From positions 1 to 45,326 of the forward strand of contig NZ_JADWDC010000038.1 of NCBI RefSeq assembly GCF_020640915.1: DNA of 45,326 bases, read 5' to 3'. Shown here one piece after another: positions 7,947-16,789 of the stretch (its first letter is position 1; every line of letters begins with the position of its first letter). The DNA is from Waterburya agarophytonicola KI4 (lineage in GTDB: Bacteria; Cyanobacteriota; Cyanobacteriia; Cyanobacteriales; Xenococcaceae). Position numbers and translations under genes: made by a program. Below the pieces are notes generated by a model. The model did no database searches and was not told the origin of the DNA. It saw only the letters and a program-made list of their open reading frames with translations.

Positions 7947-9797
7947 TTATTTAATTGATTTAATTGATAAATCAGAATTACAATCAGACGATTTAATAAA
8001 TATGCGATTGCTATTTAATAATTTTTCAAAATCTCTCACAGTCAAAGGATAAGAAAATAGATAACCTTGGACTTCATCGCATTTATGTTCGATCAAGAAA
8101 TCTAATTCTCCTTGGGTTTCAACTCCTTCTGCCACCACCTTCAAATTTAGTTTATGTGCCATTTCTATCATGAATTGTGTAATCGTAGCATTTTTAGTAT
8201 TAGAATTTATATTGCTAATAAAACAGCGATCTATTTTCAAAATATCAAAAGGAAATTGGTGTAAATATCCTAAAGAAGAATAACCAGTACCAAAATCATC
8301 AAGAGATATTTGAACTCCCAAATTTTTAATTGAATTTAATCTTTGAATATTACTTTTAATACTTTCAACCAATACTTGTTCTGTTAGCTCCAATTCCAAA
8401 AAATTAGGATTAATATTTAGCTCGAATAGTAATGTAGTTAATTGGTGAAACAAATCTGATTGCTTAAATTGATGTCCAGACAAATTAACCGCAACCTTCA
8501 AAAAATCGAACTTTGCTCGATGCCAAATCTTAATTTGATGACAGACTTTTCTTAATACCCATTTGTCTATTTTATCCATCAAACCAGTAGCTTCTGCTAA
8601 GGGAATAATTTTATTAGGTGCAATTATCCCGAGTTGGGGATGATTCCAACGTAGTAAAGCTTCTGCGCTATGTATTTTTCCTGTTTGGACGCTTATTTTT
8701 GGTTGATAATAAAGCTCAAGTTCCTCACGTTCTAGAGCTTGATGAAGATCGGCTTCTAGAGATAAATCTCCAGAGATATTAGAATTCATAATTCTAAATG
8801 CTGATGTATATAATTGATACTTGTTACTACCTTGATTTTCTGCATAGAGCATAGCTTGTTTGGCTTGTTCTAAGAGTCTATCTATAGCCAAATTATCAAA
8901 AGGATAAAAAGAAATACCAATACTAGCAGTCACAAATATTTTATGATGATTAATTATAAAAGGCTGGCATAATTTATCTAAAATAGATTCAAAAAAATTA
9001 GATGCAACTTGTCTGTTTTCTAAGCCTGATAGTAAAATACAAAAATCACTAGATGCTAATTTCAGGGTAGCTCCTTGATACTTAAATTCTTCGACTGCTT
9101 CTGCAAATCGACTAGCTATCAATTGAATTAATGAATTATTACAATCGTTATCCAAAGAAGCTACTATTCTTTCAAATTTATATAATTTTATATAAGCTAC
9201 AGATAATAGTCTTTTGCTAAATGTACTTTGGTTGCCAACTCCCTTTGATCGTTCTCTGGTAAATGAATTGTTAGCTTCAGCTACTAAATAAGAAAACAAG
9301 TCTTGTAACATCAATTGATTGGGTAATTTAGTCAATTTATCTTCATAGACATGATTCTTTTCTGCTGAATACTCTCCCAAAAGCTCAGTAATTTCTGTTA
9401 ATGACTGTTGAATACCAATCTGTTCTTGATGTTTTTTTAGAGCTACTTTAATTGTTGCGTGGAGTTCCCGATCTTTGAATGGCTTAATAATATATCCATA
9501 ACAACCAGCAAAAGTGGCTCTATCTAAAGTTTGATCGTCGGCATAAGCTGTTAAGAAAATAATAGCTACATCATGTTTTTTTCGGATTGCCTGGGCAGTT
9601 TGAATCCCATCTATTTTTCCTTTAATAGCAATATCCATTAAAATAAGATCGGGATTGTGCAACTCAACTTTTTCAAGAGCAGCTTTTCCTGAAGAAACAA
9701 TATCAACTACTTGGTATTCTAGTGTTTTGAGTTTGATGGCTAAATTTTCGGCAATTAATAATTCATCTTCTACTATCAATATTTTTGCGTGCTTCAT
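7947..9797 (-). CDS. Response regulator with REC, degenerate GGDEF and EAL domains
   Basis: The 616-residue protein starts with a receiver domain (acidic pocket VEDE at 9-12, phospho-acceptor D55, K105). A GGDEF-like domain follows at about 150-330, with its active-site signature degraded to ASSDF at 248-252, so cyclase activity is unlikely. The EAL domain at about 345-600 keeps EALLRW (379-384), N438, E470, DDFGTGYSSL (500-509), K521 and E557. It should therefore hydrolyse c-di-GMP. The degenerate GGDEF may bind GTP or serve as a regulatory fold, as in other such tandem proteins. The downstream hybrid kinase (5578-7848) is the likely phosphodonor. The start is ATG at 9797. Confidence 0.92.
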   Translation of the reverse strand: MKHAKILIVEDELLIAENLAIKLKTLEYQVVDIVSSGKAALEKVELHNPDLILMDIAIKGKIDGIQTAQAIRKKHDVAIIFLTAYADDQTLDRATFAGCYGYIIKPFKDRELHATIKVALKKHQEQIGIQQSLTEITELLGEYSAEKNHVYEDKLTKLPNQLMLQDLFSYLVAEANNSFTRERSKGVGNQSTFSKRLLSVAYIKLYKFERIVASLDNDCNNSLIQLIASRFAEAVEEFKYQGATLKLASSDFCILLSGLENRQVASNFFESILDKLCQPFIINHHKIFVTASIGISFYPFDNLAIDRLLEQAKQAMLYAENQGSNKYQLYTSAFRIMNSNISGDLSLEADLHQALEREELELYYQPKISVQTGKIHSAEALLRWNHPQLGIIAPNKIIPLAEATGLMDKIDKWVLRKVCHQIKIWHRAKFDFLKVAVNLSGHQFKQSDLFHQLTTLLFELNINPNFLELELTEQVLVESIKSNIQRLNSIKNLGVQISLDDFGTGYSSLGYLHQFPFDILKIDRCFISNINSNTKNATITQFMIEMAHKLNLKVVAEGVETQGELDFLIEHKCDEVQGYLFSYPLTVRDFEKLLNSNRIFIKSSDCNSDLSIKSIK

Positions 9798-10067
9798 AGG
9801 ATAACGATAAAAATGATAAAAATAGATATTATTTTTCTATTTTAAAGTGGATATTACGATCGAGACAGGGTAGTAAACACGCATTTTTAAATCTAAAGTA
9901 TCCTATTAAACATTTTTCAAATAAGCGATCAATATAGTCTACTGGTATTTCCCAAAGATAGGGATTGTCCCAAAATCGAAATATATATTCCTATAGAATT
10001 CAAGCATTTATGCTACGAAATTATTAAACTAAAGAACAGCTAATTTAATAAACTTCGATAAATAATC

Positions 10068-11411
10068 GTGCAATTGATTCCCCGACTCAAACAATCTTCT
10101 CTACAGCAAAAGTTTCAGTGGGTTGCCAAACCCGTTGAATATATGAATTCGGCTGCCAAACACTCTCCCGATATGTTCCTAGCTGACATAGCACCCCAGG
10201 GTAGTTATATATTTGTCAATCATCCTGAAGGGATGCGTCAGATGATTACTAGCGATCGCTCTAGCTTTTTTGCAGGTAGTAAAGACAATCAAATTTTAAA
10301 ACCGATAGTAGGAGAAAATTCTTTATTATTAATAGAAGGCGATCGCCATAAAAAACGGCGTAAGTTATTGTTACCTCCCTTTCACGGGGAAAGAATGCAG
10401 TCTTACGGCAAATTGATTTGCGATCTGACTCACAATATTGTCAGTCGCCTTAAACCCAATCAGTCCTTTGTGGCACGTCAAATTAGTCAAACAATATCCT
10501 TACAAGTGATATTTGAAGCGGTTTATGGGCTGCAAGATGGAGAACGTTCCCAAGCGTTGCAAGGGCATATTAACAAACTAACCAATATCTTTGAATCTAC
10601 TCTCACTTCTGCCTTTTTATTTTTTCCTTTGCTGCAAAAAGATTTGGGTGCTTGGAGTCCTTGGGGAAATTTGATCCGCCAACGACAAGCAATTGACGAG
10701 GGGATTTATCAAGAACTTGCCGATCGCAGACAAGAAAATAATAGCGATCGCTCTGATATCTTATCCTTGATGATGTCTGCAAAAGACGAAGAGGGGGAAG
10801 GATTACAAGATATAGAGTTGCGGGACGAACTAATGACCCTGATGTTTGCAGGACACGAAACTACTGCTACGGCGATCGCTTGGTCGTTATATTGGGTGCA
10901 TCGCCAACCAGAAATTAGAACTAAGTTACGAGCAGAAATAGCCAGTTTGGGAACAGATCCCGAGCCGATGGAAATAGCCCAACTTCCCTATTTAGATGCC
11001 GTTTGTAAAGAAACTCTGCGGATCTATCCCGTAGGAATGTTAACCTTCCCTAGAGAAGTGCAAAAACCACTGGAACTAATCGGCTACAAGCTCGAACCAG
11101 GACAGATAGTAATGGGCTGCATTTACCTGCTACATCAACGAGAAGATGTTTATCCCGAACCAAATAAATTTAAACCCGAACGCTTTTTAACCCAAGAATT
11201 TTCTCCCTATGAATTCTTTCCTTTTGGTGGGGGTAAACGCCGTTGTATTGGCGAAGCTTTAGCCAAATTAGAAATGAAATTAGTCCTCGCTACAATTATC
11301 GCTAATTACGACCTAGAATTGCTCGAAGATAAGCCCGAATCTCCCGCTAGACGAGGAGTTACTCTTGCACCCAAAACAGGGGTCAAAATGATATTTAAAG
11401 GAAAAATTTAA
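10068..11411 (+). CDS. Cytochrome P450, CYP110-like
   Basis: This is a soluble bacterial P450 of 447 residues. Conserved elements are the I-helix AGHETT (261-266), the K-helix ETLR (315-318), the PERF motif (370-373) and the heme-binding loop FPFGGGKRRCIG, with the proximal thiolate ligand C393. Overall it resembles the CYP110 group common in cyanobacteria, some members of which oxidise fatty acids or terpenoids. The substrate here is not evident. The most likely start is the GTG at 10068. The next ATG (10144) would trim 25 residues of the N-terminal region. No ferredoxin or terpene synthase gene is adjacent. A TnpB element sits directly downstream. Confidence 0.93.
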   Translation: MQLIPRLKQSSLQQKFQWVAKPVEYMNSAAKHSPDMFLADIAPQGSYIFVNHPEGMRQMITSDRSSFFAGSKDNQILKPIVGENSLLLIEGDRHKKRRKLLLPPFHGERMQSYGKLICDLTHNIVSRLKPNQSFVARQISQTISLQVIFEAVYGLQDGERSQALQGHINKLTNIFESTLTSAFLFFPLLQKDLGAWSPWGNLIRQRQAIDEGIYQELADRRQENNSDRSDILSLMMSAKDEEGEGLQDIELRDELMTLMFAGHETTATAIAWSLYWVHRQPEIRTKLRAEIASLGTDPEPMEIAQLPYLDAVCKETLRIYPVGMLTFPREVQKPLELIGYKLEPGQIVMGCIYLLHQREDVYPEPNKFKPERFLTQEFSPYEFFPFGGGKRRCIGEALAKLEMKLVLATIIANYDLELLEDKPESPARRGVTLAPKTGVKMIFKGKI

Positions 11412-11522
11412 TGATTGACTGACAGAGAAAAGACAGGCAAGGGCAAGCTCCCGCACTTCAGTCGGGGGATAAGCTAACTCGGACGTTAAAACGTCCGTGA
11501 CTAAATGTGATATAGTTTAGTC

Positions 11523-12707
11523 ATGATAACTCGCACTTATGAATTTAAACTCAAGCCAACAACTGAACAAGTCTCTATTTTTGAGTCTTGGCTAATTGCT
11601 TGTCGCAAGGTTTATAACTATGCACTGGCAGAAAGAAAGGCATGGGTAAATTCAAGAAAGTGCGAAATTAACGCTTGCAGTATCCAACAAGAATACATTA
11701 TCTCTGCCAATACGAAACGTCCTACCTTTGCTACTCAGTGTAAGGCTTTAACTAAAGCAAGGAAAGATTTTAAAGAACTAGGAGATGTTCATGTTCACGT
11801 TCTACAAGAGACACTAAAGCGACTAGAAAATGCTTTTGTTGCAATGTGGGACAGAGGACATGGTTTCCCAAAATTCAAGTCTACTCGTCGAATGAGGTCT
11901 TTTAACTTCAAACAAATGGGAGTTAAGCCAGTTAAGCAAGGTGCAGTTAAGTTACCTAAAATCGGTTGGGTTAAGATGCATCAATCACGAGAAATCCCCG
12001 AAAGCTTTGAGCTAAAGCAGGTCAGGGTAGTCAGACGTGCTTCTGGTTGGTACGCAATGTTAGTTTTAAAGGCAGATGTGTCTACGCCAGATGTACTACC
12101 TCATGGTGAACCAGTCGGCATAGATCTAGGTCTTGAGAAATTCTTGAGTACATCAACAGGGAAATTAATTGCTAGACCAAAGTTTTTTGCTTCTCTCCAA
12201 GGCAAGCTGAAATCGCTGCAACGGAAAATGAAGAATAAGAAAAAAGGTTCTAGCAACTGGAAAAAAGCTTGTAAAAAAGTGTCTCGTCTGCATGAACAAA
12301 TATCTGATACTAGAAAAGATTATCACTATAAAGTAGCTAATCAACTGTGCGATGAGGCTGGAATGATATTTGCTGAAGACTTGAACCTGAAAGCGATGTC
12401 TAGAGGTATGTTGAGAAAACATACTTTAGATGCTGGCTTTGGTCAATTTTTGAGTATTCTTGAGTTTGTTTGTCACAAGAGAGGAGTGTATTTTGATCGC
12501 GTAGATCCTAATTTAACAAGTCAAACTTGTCCTAGATGTCAGACATTAACGGGTAAAAAGCTGTTATCAGAGCGAGTACATTCTTGTTCTGAATGTGGAT
12601 ATATAACCGATCGAGATGTAGCTGCTGCTCAAGTAGTCATGCAGCGTGGTCTTAAATTAGTGGCGGTGGGGCGCACCGTCCAAGCCTCTGAAGGGGAAAG
12701 GTCTTAG
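11523..12707 (+). CDS. tnpB: TnpB, RNA-guided nuclease of an IS605-type element
   Basis: TnpB (OrfB) is the ancestor-type RNA-guided DNA nuclease that helps its transposon persist by cutting empty donor sites. The 394-residue protein has the N-terminal wedge region (TYEFKLKPT at 5-13). The split RuvC catalytic residues are present: D201 in GIDLGLEKF, E285 in FAEDLNL and D365 in TDRDVAAAQ. The zinc ribbon has C336, C339, C355 and C358. All catalytic residues are present, so it is probably active. The length is typical for compact TnpB proteins. The guide RNA would come from the 3' end of the gene and the right end of the element. Confidence 0.95.
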   Translation: MITRTYEFKLKPTTEQVSIFESWLIACRKVYNYALAERKAWVNSRKCEINACSIQQEYIISANTKRPTFATQCKALTKARKDFKELGDVHVHVLQETLKRLENAFVAMWDRGHGFPKFKSTRRMRSFNFKQMGVKPVKQGAVKLPKIGWVKMHQSREIPESFELKQVRVVRRASGWYAMLVLKADVSTPDVLPHGEPVGIDLGLEKFLSTSTGKLIARPKFFASLQGKLKSLQRKMKNKKKGSSNWKKACKKVSRLHEQISDTRKDYHYKVANQLCDEAGMIFAEDLNLKAMSRGMLRKHTLDAGFGQFLSILEFVCHKRGVYFDRVDPNLTSQTCPRCQTLTGKKLLSERVHSCSECGYITDRDVAAAQVVMQRGLKLVAVGRTVQASEGERS

Positions 12708-12757
12708 AATATCCTTGTGCAGGAGGAATCCCCCGTAATTCATTCGGGGGAGCGTCA
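12600..12757 (+). ncRNA. Probable omega RNA (reRNA) of the TnpB element
   Basis: In TnpB systems the guide RNA is transcribed across the tnpB 3' end into the right end of the element, with the guide formed by flanking DNA. Here the segment after the zinc ribbon runs into the right-end hairpin at 12731-12751, in the expected place. The guide would be the first 15-20 bases after about 12757. The 5' boundary is only an estimate from family knowledge. No homologous alignment was possible. Confidence 0.4.
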
Positions 12758-12763
12758 AAAAAG

Positions 12764-13098
12764 ATGAGTAGCCAAACTCCCCAATTTGATAATCAAAGTA
12801 CAATACAAAAACAACCATCACAAGTTGTTATCCACATTCCCCATTATTGATAGACCATATGGATGCTTTTGCTCTAGTTCCTCCAGAATGGACTAAATCA
12901 GCAGTTCATGCCTTTGACTTTTGTTGTCCTAGTTGTAAAACTTCCCCTAAAGAAGCAAAAAATGTTTGGCTCAACCGACGCGCTCCCGTTAGTATGGGCG
13001 ATCGCCGTAAGTATCAAGAATTCTATCTGTGCGAATGTCAAACTTCTTGGTGGGGCTGGAGTGACGATCGTCCAACTTCAGAATTAGGTACGAAGTAA
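12764..13098 (+). pseudogene. Small conserved cyanobacterial cysteine-motif protein, probably frameshifted
   Basis: Two consecutive frames seem to form one gene. The first (ATG 12764) gives 28 residues ending in VVIHIPHY and a TGA at 12848. The second, in the neighbouring frame, gives DAFALVPPEWTKS and then a conserved-looking core with CPSC (about 28 residues after the second ATG) and CEC near the end. The two cysteine pairs suggest a zinc-binding fold. If the frames are not joined, the core could start at the ATG at 12859 and give a protein of 79 residues. I recognise the core as similar to hypothetical proteins common in cyanobacteria, but no function is known to me. The TnpB element ends a few bases before 12764, so its insertion may have cost this gene its promoter. 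Confidence 0.5.
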
Positions 13099-13106
13099 AT
13101 ATCGTT

Positions 13107-13374
13107 TCTTTTATTAATACCTGAAAAAGCCTTATTCTTAAACATGACTCTAGTTATCTATTCAAAGAATGCAGTTTGACAAAATTTCCGATCGCCAATC
13201 GAGGAGGAATTGCTCTACGCATTTTACCGATTAAATAATAGAGAAAAGTCGGCTCTTTTATTAATACCTGAAAAAGCCTTATTCTTAAACATGACTCTAG
13301 TTATCTACTCTAAAGAATGCAGTTTGACAAAATCCTGATCGCCAATCGAGGAGAAATTGCTCTACGCATTTTAC
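13107..13374 (+). repeat. Tandem duplication of the accC leader and first codons
   Basis: About 121 bases at 13107-13227 recur at 13254-13374, a period of 147. The copies share the leader (TTAATACCTGAAAAAGCC and what follows) and the first codons of accC. They differ by a few substitutions and two compensating single-base indels. In the first copy the accC frame starts at 13170 as MQFDKI, then shifts because of one extra base and ends at a TAA after 22 codons. The second copy is the start of the intact gene. Confidence 0.9.
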
Positions 13375-14663
13375 ACACCTGTGCTGAAATGGGTATTGCT
13401 ACCGTAGCCGTACACTCCACTATCGATCGCCAAGCCCTCCACGTCCAGCTGGCCGATGAGAGCGTATGTATTGGGCCTCCTCCATCTGGGAAAAGCTATC
13501 TCAATATCCCCAATATCATTGCGGCTGCTTTGACTCGTAACGCGACGGCTATTCATCCTGGCTATGGATTCCTAGCAGAAAATGCCCGTTTTGTCGAAAT
13601 TTGTAACGACCACAAGCTAACTTTTATTGGTCCTTCTAAAGAAGCTATGTTGGCGATGGGGGATAAATCTACAGCCAAAAAAACCATGCAAAAGGCAGGA
13701 GTCCCTACTGTTCCTGGTAGCAATGGCTTATTGCGAGACGAATCAGAAGCCAAAAAGATTGCCGATGAAATTGGTTATCCCGTGATGATTAAAGCTACTG
13801 CGGGTGGTGGTGGTAGAGGAATGCGTTTGGTAGGGGATGAATCGGAATTGGTGAGAATGTTCCAAGCTGCTCAAGGAGAGGCAGAAGCAGCCTTTGGTAA
13901 TGGGGGAGTATATTTAGAAAAATTTGTTGAATGTCCCCGCCATATTGAATTCCAAATCCTGGCTGATAGTCATGGCAATGTAGTCCATTTAGGAGAAAGA
14001 GACTGTTCGATCCAGCGTCGTCACCAAAAGTTATTAGAAGAAGCCCCTAGCGCGGTTTTAAGTCAAGAATTACGGGACAAAATGGGAGACGCTGCGGTCA
14101 AGGCTGCTCGATCGATCGATTATGTTGGTGCGGGGACAGTCGAGTTTCTCTTAGATAAATCGGGAGAGTTCTACTTTATGGAAATGAATACCCGCATTCA
14201 AGTGGAACATCCAGTTACCGAAGTTGTCACGGGAATCGACCTAATTGCCGAGCAAATTCGGGTAGCCCAAGGAGAAAAACTACGATTTACTCAAGAGGAG
14301 GTAGTTTTAAGGGGTCATGGGATCGAGTGTCGTATTAATGCAGAAGATCCTAAATATAATTTCCGTCCCCATCCTGGGCGTATTAGTGCTTATTTACCAC
14401 CAGGAGGGCCAGGAGTAAGAATGGATTCTCATGTCTATACAGATTATGAAATTCCTCCTTATTATGATTCTTTGATTGGCAAGTTGATTGTCTGGGGAGA
14501 AGATCGCGATATGGCAATCAAGCGAATGAAGAGAGCCTTACGGGAATGTGCTATTACGGGAGTGCCTACTACCATTGAGTTTCATCAAAAGATTCTCGAA
14601 ACTCCTGCTTTTTTGAAAGGTGAGATCTATACCAATTTTATCGCTGAACATTTTAGCGATTAA
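13317..14663 (+). CDS. accC: Acetyl-CoA carboxylase biotin carboxylase subunit
   Basis: AccC carboxylates biotin on AccB using ATP and bicarbonate, the first half of the acetyl-CoA carboxylase reaction in fatty-acid synthesis. The 448 residues are the usual length. Typical features are the N-terminal [11 protein letters not shown] (5-15), [11 protein letters not shown], the glycine-rich ATP loop [11 protein letters not shown] and the active-site segment [15 protein letters not shown]. The start ATG at 13317 matches the family. Other acc subunit genes are absent, which is common in cyanobacteria. The leader of the gene is partly duplicated directly upstream, so two copies of any promoter element in it may exist. 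Confidence 0.97.
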   Translation: MQFDKILIANRGEIALRILHTCAEMGIATVAVHSTIDRQALHVQLADESVCIGPPPSGKSYLNIPNIIAAALTRNATAIHPGYGFLAENARFVEICNDHKLTFIGPSKEAMLAMGDKSTAKKTMQKAGVPTVPGSNGLLRDESEAKKIADEIGYPVMIKATAGGGGRGMRLVGDESELVRMFQAAQGEAEAAFGNGGVYLEKFVECPRHIEFQILADSHGNVVHLGERDCSIQRRHQKLLEEAPSAVLSQELRDKMGDAAVKAARSIDYVGAGTVEFLLDKSGEFYFMEMNTRIQVEHPVTEVVTGIDLIAEQIRVAQGEKLRFTQEEVVLRGHGIECRINAEDPKYNFRPHPGRISAYLPPGGPGVRMDSHVYTDYEIPPYYDSLIGKLIVWGEDRDMAIKRMKRALRECAITGVPTTIEFHQKILETPAFLKGEIYTNFIAEHFSD

Positions 14664-14753
14664 GGACTTGGGATTTAAAGAAAAAGGGAAGAAAATACAA
14701 TGGCACTTTCTCCCCTTACTGATTACTTGTTACTTAACCTACACCCAGCAGTA

Positions 14754-16208
14754 CTAATCTGTAGTTCCTGTTTGCAAAGATTTTTCCGCTACTTTAGTCC
14801 ATTCAGTATGAGAGAACTCACCTCTAGGACGATCTACTCTTTCGTAAGTATGGGCACCAAAATAATCTCGTTGAGCTTGAGTCAGGTTTTGAGGCAAACT
14901 AGCTCGACGATAACTGTCAAAATAGTCTAGAGAAGAACTAAAGGCAGGTACAGCAATACCCAACTGATTGGCAGTGGATAATACTTCGCGCCAGGCTGCC
15001 TGACGATCTATAATGGACTGCTTAAATTCAGGTGCGAGTAGAAGATTGGGCAGATCGGGATTTTCGTTAAACGCTTTTTTAATTTTGTCTAAGAAGCCAG
15101 CTTGAATAATACAGCCTCCTTTCCAAATTCGCGCTATTTCTGGCAAATTAAGCTGAAAGTTAAATTCACTAGACGCTTTGCTCAATAAAGCCATTCCTTG
15201 AGCGTAAGAACACATTTTGGAGCAGTAGAGAGCATCCCTAACTTTATTAATAAACTCTTGTTTGTCTCCTTCATAATTACCAGCAGGTGCTTCAATTTCT
15301 TTTGATGCAGCCACGCGCTCGTCTTTGTAGGCTGACATAACCCGAGCATTAACCGCAGCATAGATAGTCGGGATAGGTACGCCCAACTCTAGAGAGCTTA
15401 CTACAGTCCAACGTCCCGTTCCTTTTTGTCCCGCAGCATCCAAAATAGAATCTACTAACGGCTTGTGAGTTTTGGGATCGGTGTTGCTGAAAATATCAGC
15501 AGTAATTTCAATCAAGAAGGATTTTAGCTCGTCCGTCTGATTCCATTCGCTAAATACTTGTTCTAATTCTTCGCCAGATAAATTTAGAGTACTTCTCATC
15601 AAGTCATAGGCTTCGGCAATTAATTGCATATCCCCATACTCAATGCCATTGTGTACCATTTTGACATAGTGACCAGCACCACCAGGACCAATATAAGTGA
15701 CGCAAGGACCATCATCTACCTGAGCAGCGATTTTAGTCAAAATTGGCTCTAAATCTCGATAACCTGCTTCTGTACCTCCAGGCATCAGACTAGGTCCGTT
15801 AAGCGCGCCTTCTTCACCGCCACTGACTCCCATACCCACAAAACCCAATCCAGTAGACTCTAGGTCTTTGGTACGTCTTTCTGTATCGTCATAAAGGGAG
15901 TTTCCACCATCAATAATGGTGTCGCCTTTGTCCAATAATGGCTTTAATTGTTCGATAACTGCATCGACAGGTTTACCTGCTTTGACCATTACCAAAATAT
16001 TGCGAGGACATTCTAAAGTTTGCACGAATTCTTCAAGAGAATAAGCAGCTTTAATATCTTTTCCCTGCGCCCTTCCTGCCATGAATTTTTCAGTTTTATC
16101 AGGAGAGCGATTGTATACAGCAATTGGAAAACCGCGACTTTCTACATTAAGAGCGAGATTTTCCCCCATTACCGCTAAACCAATTACACCAAAAGTTCTT
16201 TTTGCCAT
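14754..16208 (-). CDS. gnd: 6-phosphogluconate dehydrogenase, decarboxylating
   Basis: Gnd converts 6-phosphogluconate and NADP+ to ribulose 5-phosphate, CO2 and NADPH in the oxidative pentose phosphate pathway, the main dark-phase NADPH source of cyanobacteria. The 484-residue length fits the long form. The Rossmann motif GLAVMGENLALN is at 10-21, the substrate loop MGVSGGEEGA near residue 126, and the catalytic GAGHYVKMVHNGIEYGDMQ near residue 176. The C-terminal helical domain ends in the expected basic AHTYERVDRPRG segment. The gene is convergent with accC, with about 90 bases between the stop codons. Start is ATG at 16208. Confidence 0.97.
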   Translation of the reverse strand: MAKRTFGVIGLAVMGENLALNVESRGFPIAVYNRSPDKTEKFMAGRAQGKDIKAAYSLEEFVQTLECPRNILVMVKAGKPVDAVIEQLKPLLDKGDTIIDGGNSLYDDTERRTKDLESTGLGFVGMGVSGGEEGALNGPSLMPGGTEAGYRDLEPILTKIAAQVDDGPCVTYIGPGGAGHYVKMVHNGIEYGDMQLIAEAYDLMRSTLNLSGEELEQVFSEWNQTDELKSFLIEITADIFSNTDPKTHKPLVDSILDAAGQKGTGRWTVVSSLELGVPIPTIYAAVNARVMSAYKDERVAASKEIEAPAGNYEGDKQEFINKVRDALYCSKMCSYAQGMALLSKASSEFNFQLNLPEIARIWKGGCIIQAGFLDKIKKAFNENPDLPNLLLAPEFKQSIIDRQAAWREVLSTANQLGIAVPAFSSSLDYFDSYRRASLPQNLTQAQRDYFGAHTYERVDRPRGEFSHTEWTKVAEKSLQTGTTD

Positions 16209-16412
16209 AGTATTTAACTTGCCCCAAAGGTTTCTTTGCTTGTTTGTCGGTTGCTAGAATGACTCTTGCTTATCAGTCTTTCTAGGAAAAGGCTAACGCA
16301 ATTTTTCCAGTTTCTCTATGTTCCTTAATTAACTCTTTGATTTCTAGTGTAAGCAAGTTGTGTTATTGCTCGCTCTATGATTATTTAAATGTAGTTTTGT
16401 TAAATATGTCTT

Positions 16413-16655
16413 CTATTTTGAAGGTAAGGGAATTGAAGTTTTATCTTTAGCATAAACAGTTTCTAGCCAAAGGTGTTTGGCGCGGTCTATATTAATCATT
16501 GCCTCGTCCATAGTCATTCCTTGACTCATGCACCCAGGTAAGTCGGGAATCATGACAGTGAATCCTCTTCTCTCGGGATACACGTCAATGGGATATTGAA
16601 GAGATAAATAATAAGATAGGGAATCGTGTTGAATCTTTAGCCCAGGCTCTTCCAT
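16413..16655 (-). CDS. HicB-like antitoxin family protein
   Basis: The 80-residue protein has the HicB core pattern: a short beta hairpin ending in RRGFTVMIPDLPGCMSQG, followed by a helix with MTMDEAMINIDRAKHLWLE. HicB proteins neutralise the HicA mRNA interferase and often bind DNA through an added domain. That domain is missing here, as in many short members. I see no hicA on either side, so this is an orphan or a stand-alone member. I prefer the ATG at 16655 over a TTG two codons earlier. The tail ends in a short basic stretch. The flanking gaps (16209-16412 and 16662-16789) hold nothing else I recognise. Confidence 0.7.
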   Translation of the reverse strand: MEEPGLKIQHDSLSYYLSLQYPIDVYPERRGFTVMIPDLPGCMSQGMTMDEAMINIDRAKHLWLETVYAKDKTSIPLPSK

Positions 16656-16789
16656 TATCAATCTTGGTTGGATTTATAAAATTTAGAGGAGATACGAAAA
16701 ATCGCACCTACGTTATATGCGAAAAAATTTGATTGTCCAGGCTAGGGATTCAAAACTTAATATTGTGTCGTGATGGCTTGAAGACATAA

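Larger units (their letters stand above)
11440..12757 (+). mobile_element. TnpB-only IS200/IS605 (IS1341-type) element
   Basis: The element consists of tnpB flanked by subterminal hairpins. On the left, CTCCCG and CGGGGG surround a 9-base loop near 11449-11469. On the right, CCCCCG and CGGGGG surround TAATTCATT near 12731-12751. No tnpA (HUH transposase) is present, so movement would need TnpA in trans. The exact ends are not fixed because this family makes no target duplication. The right end lies a few bases before the ATG of the next, apparently frameshifted gene. The element appears intact, with an uninterrupted tnpB. Confidence 0.8.

Noticed and set aside
14700-14930. Open frame of 76 codons after accC
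   Set aside because: Most of it is antisense to the end of gnd and its sequence has no domain-like pattern.
16413-16655. Complete HicAB toxin-antitoxin module
   Set aside because: No hicA-like frame exists in the flanking DNA, so only an orphan HicB-like gene is reported.
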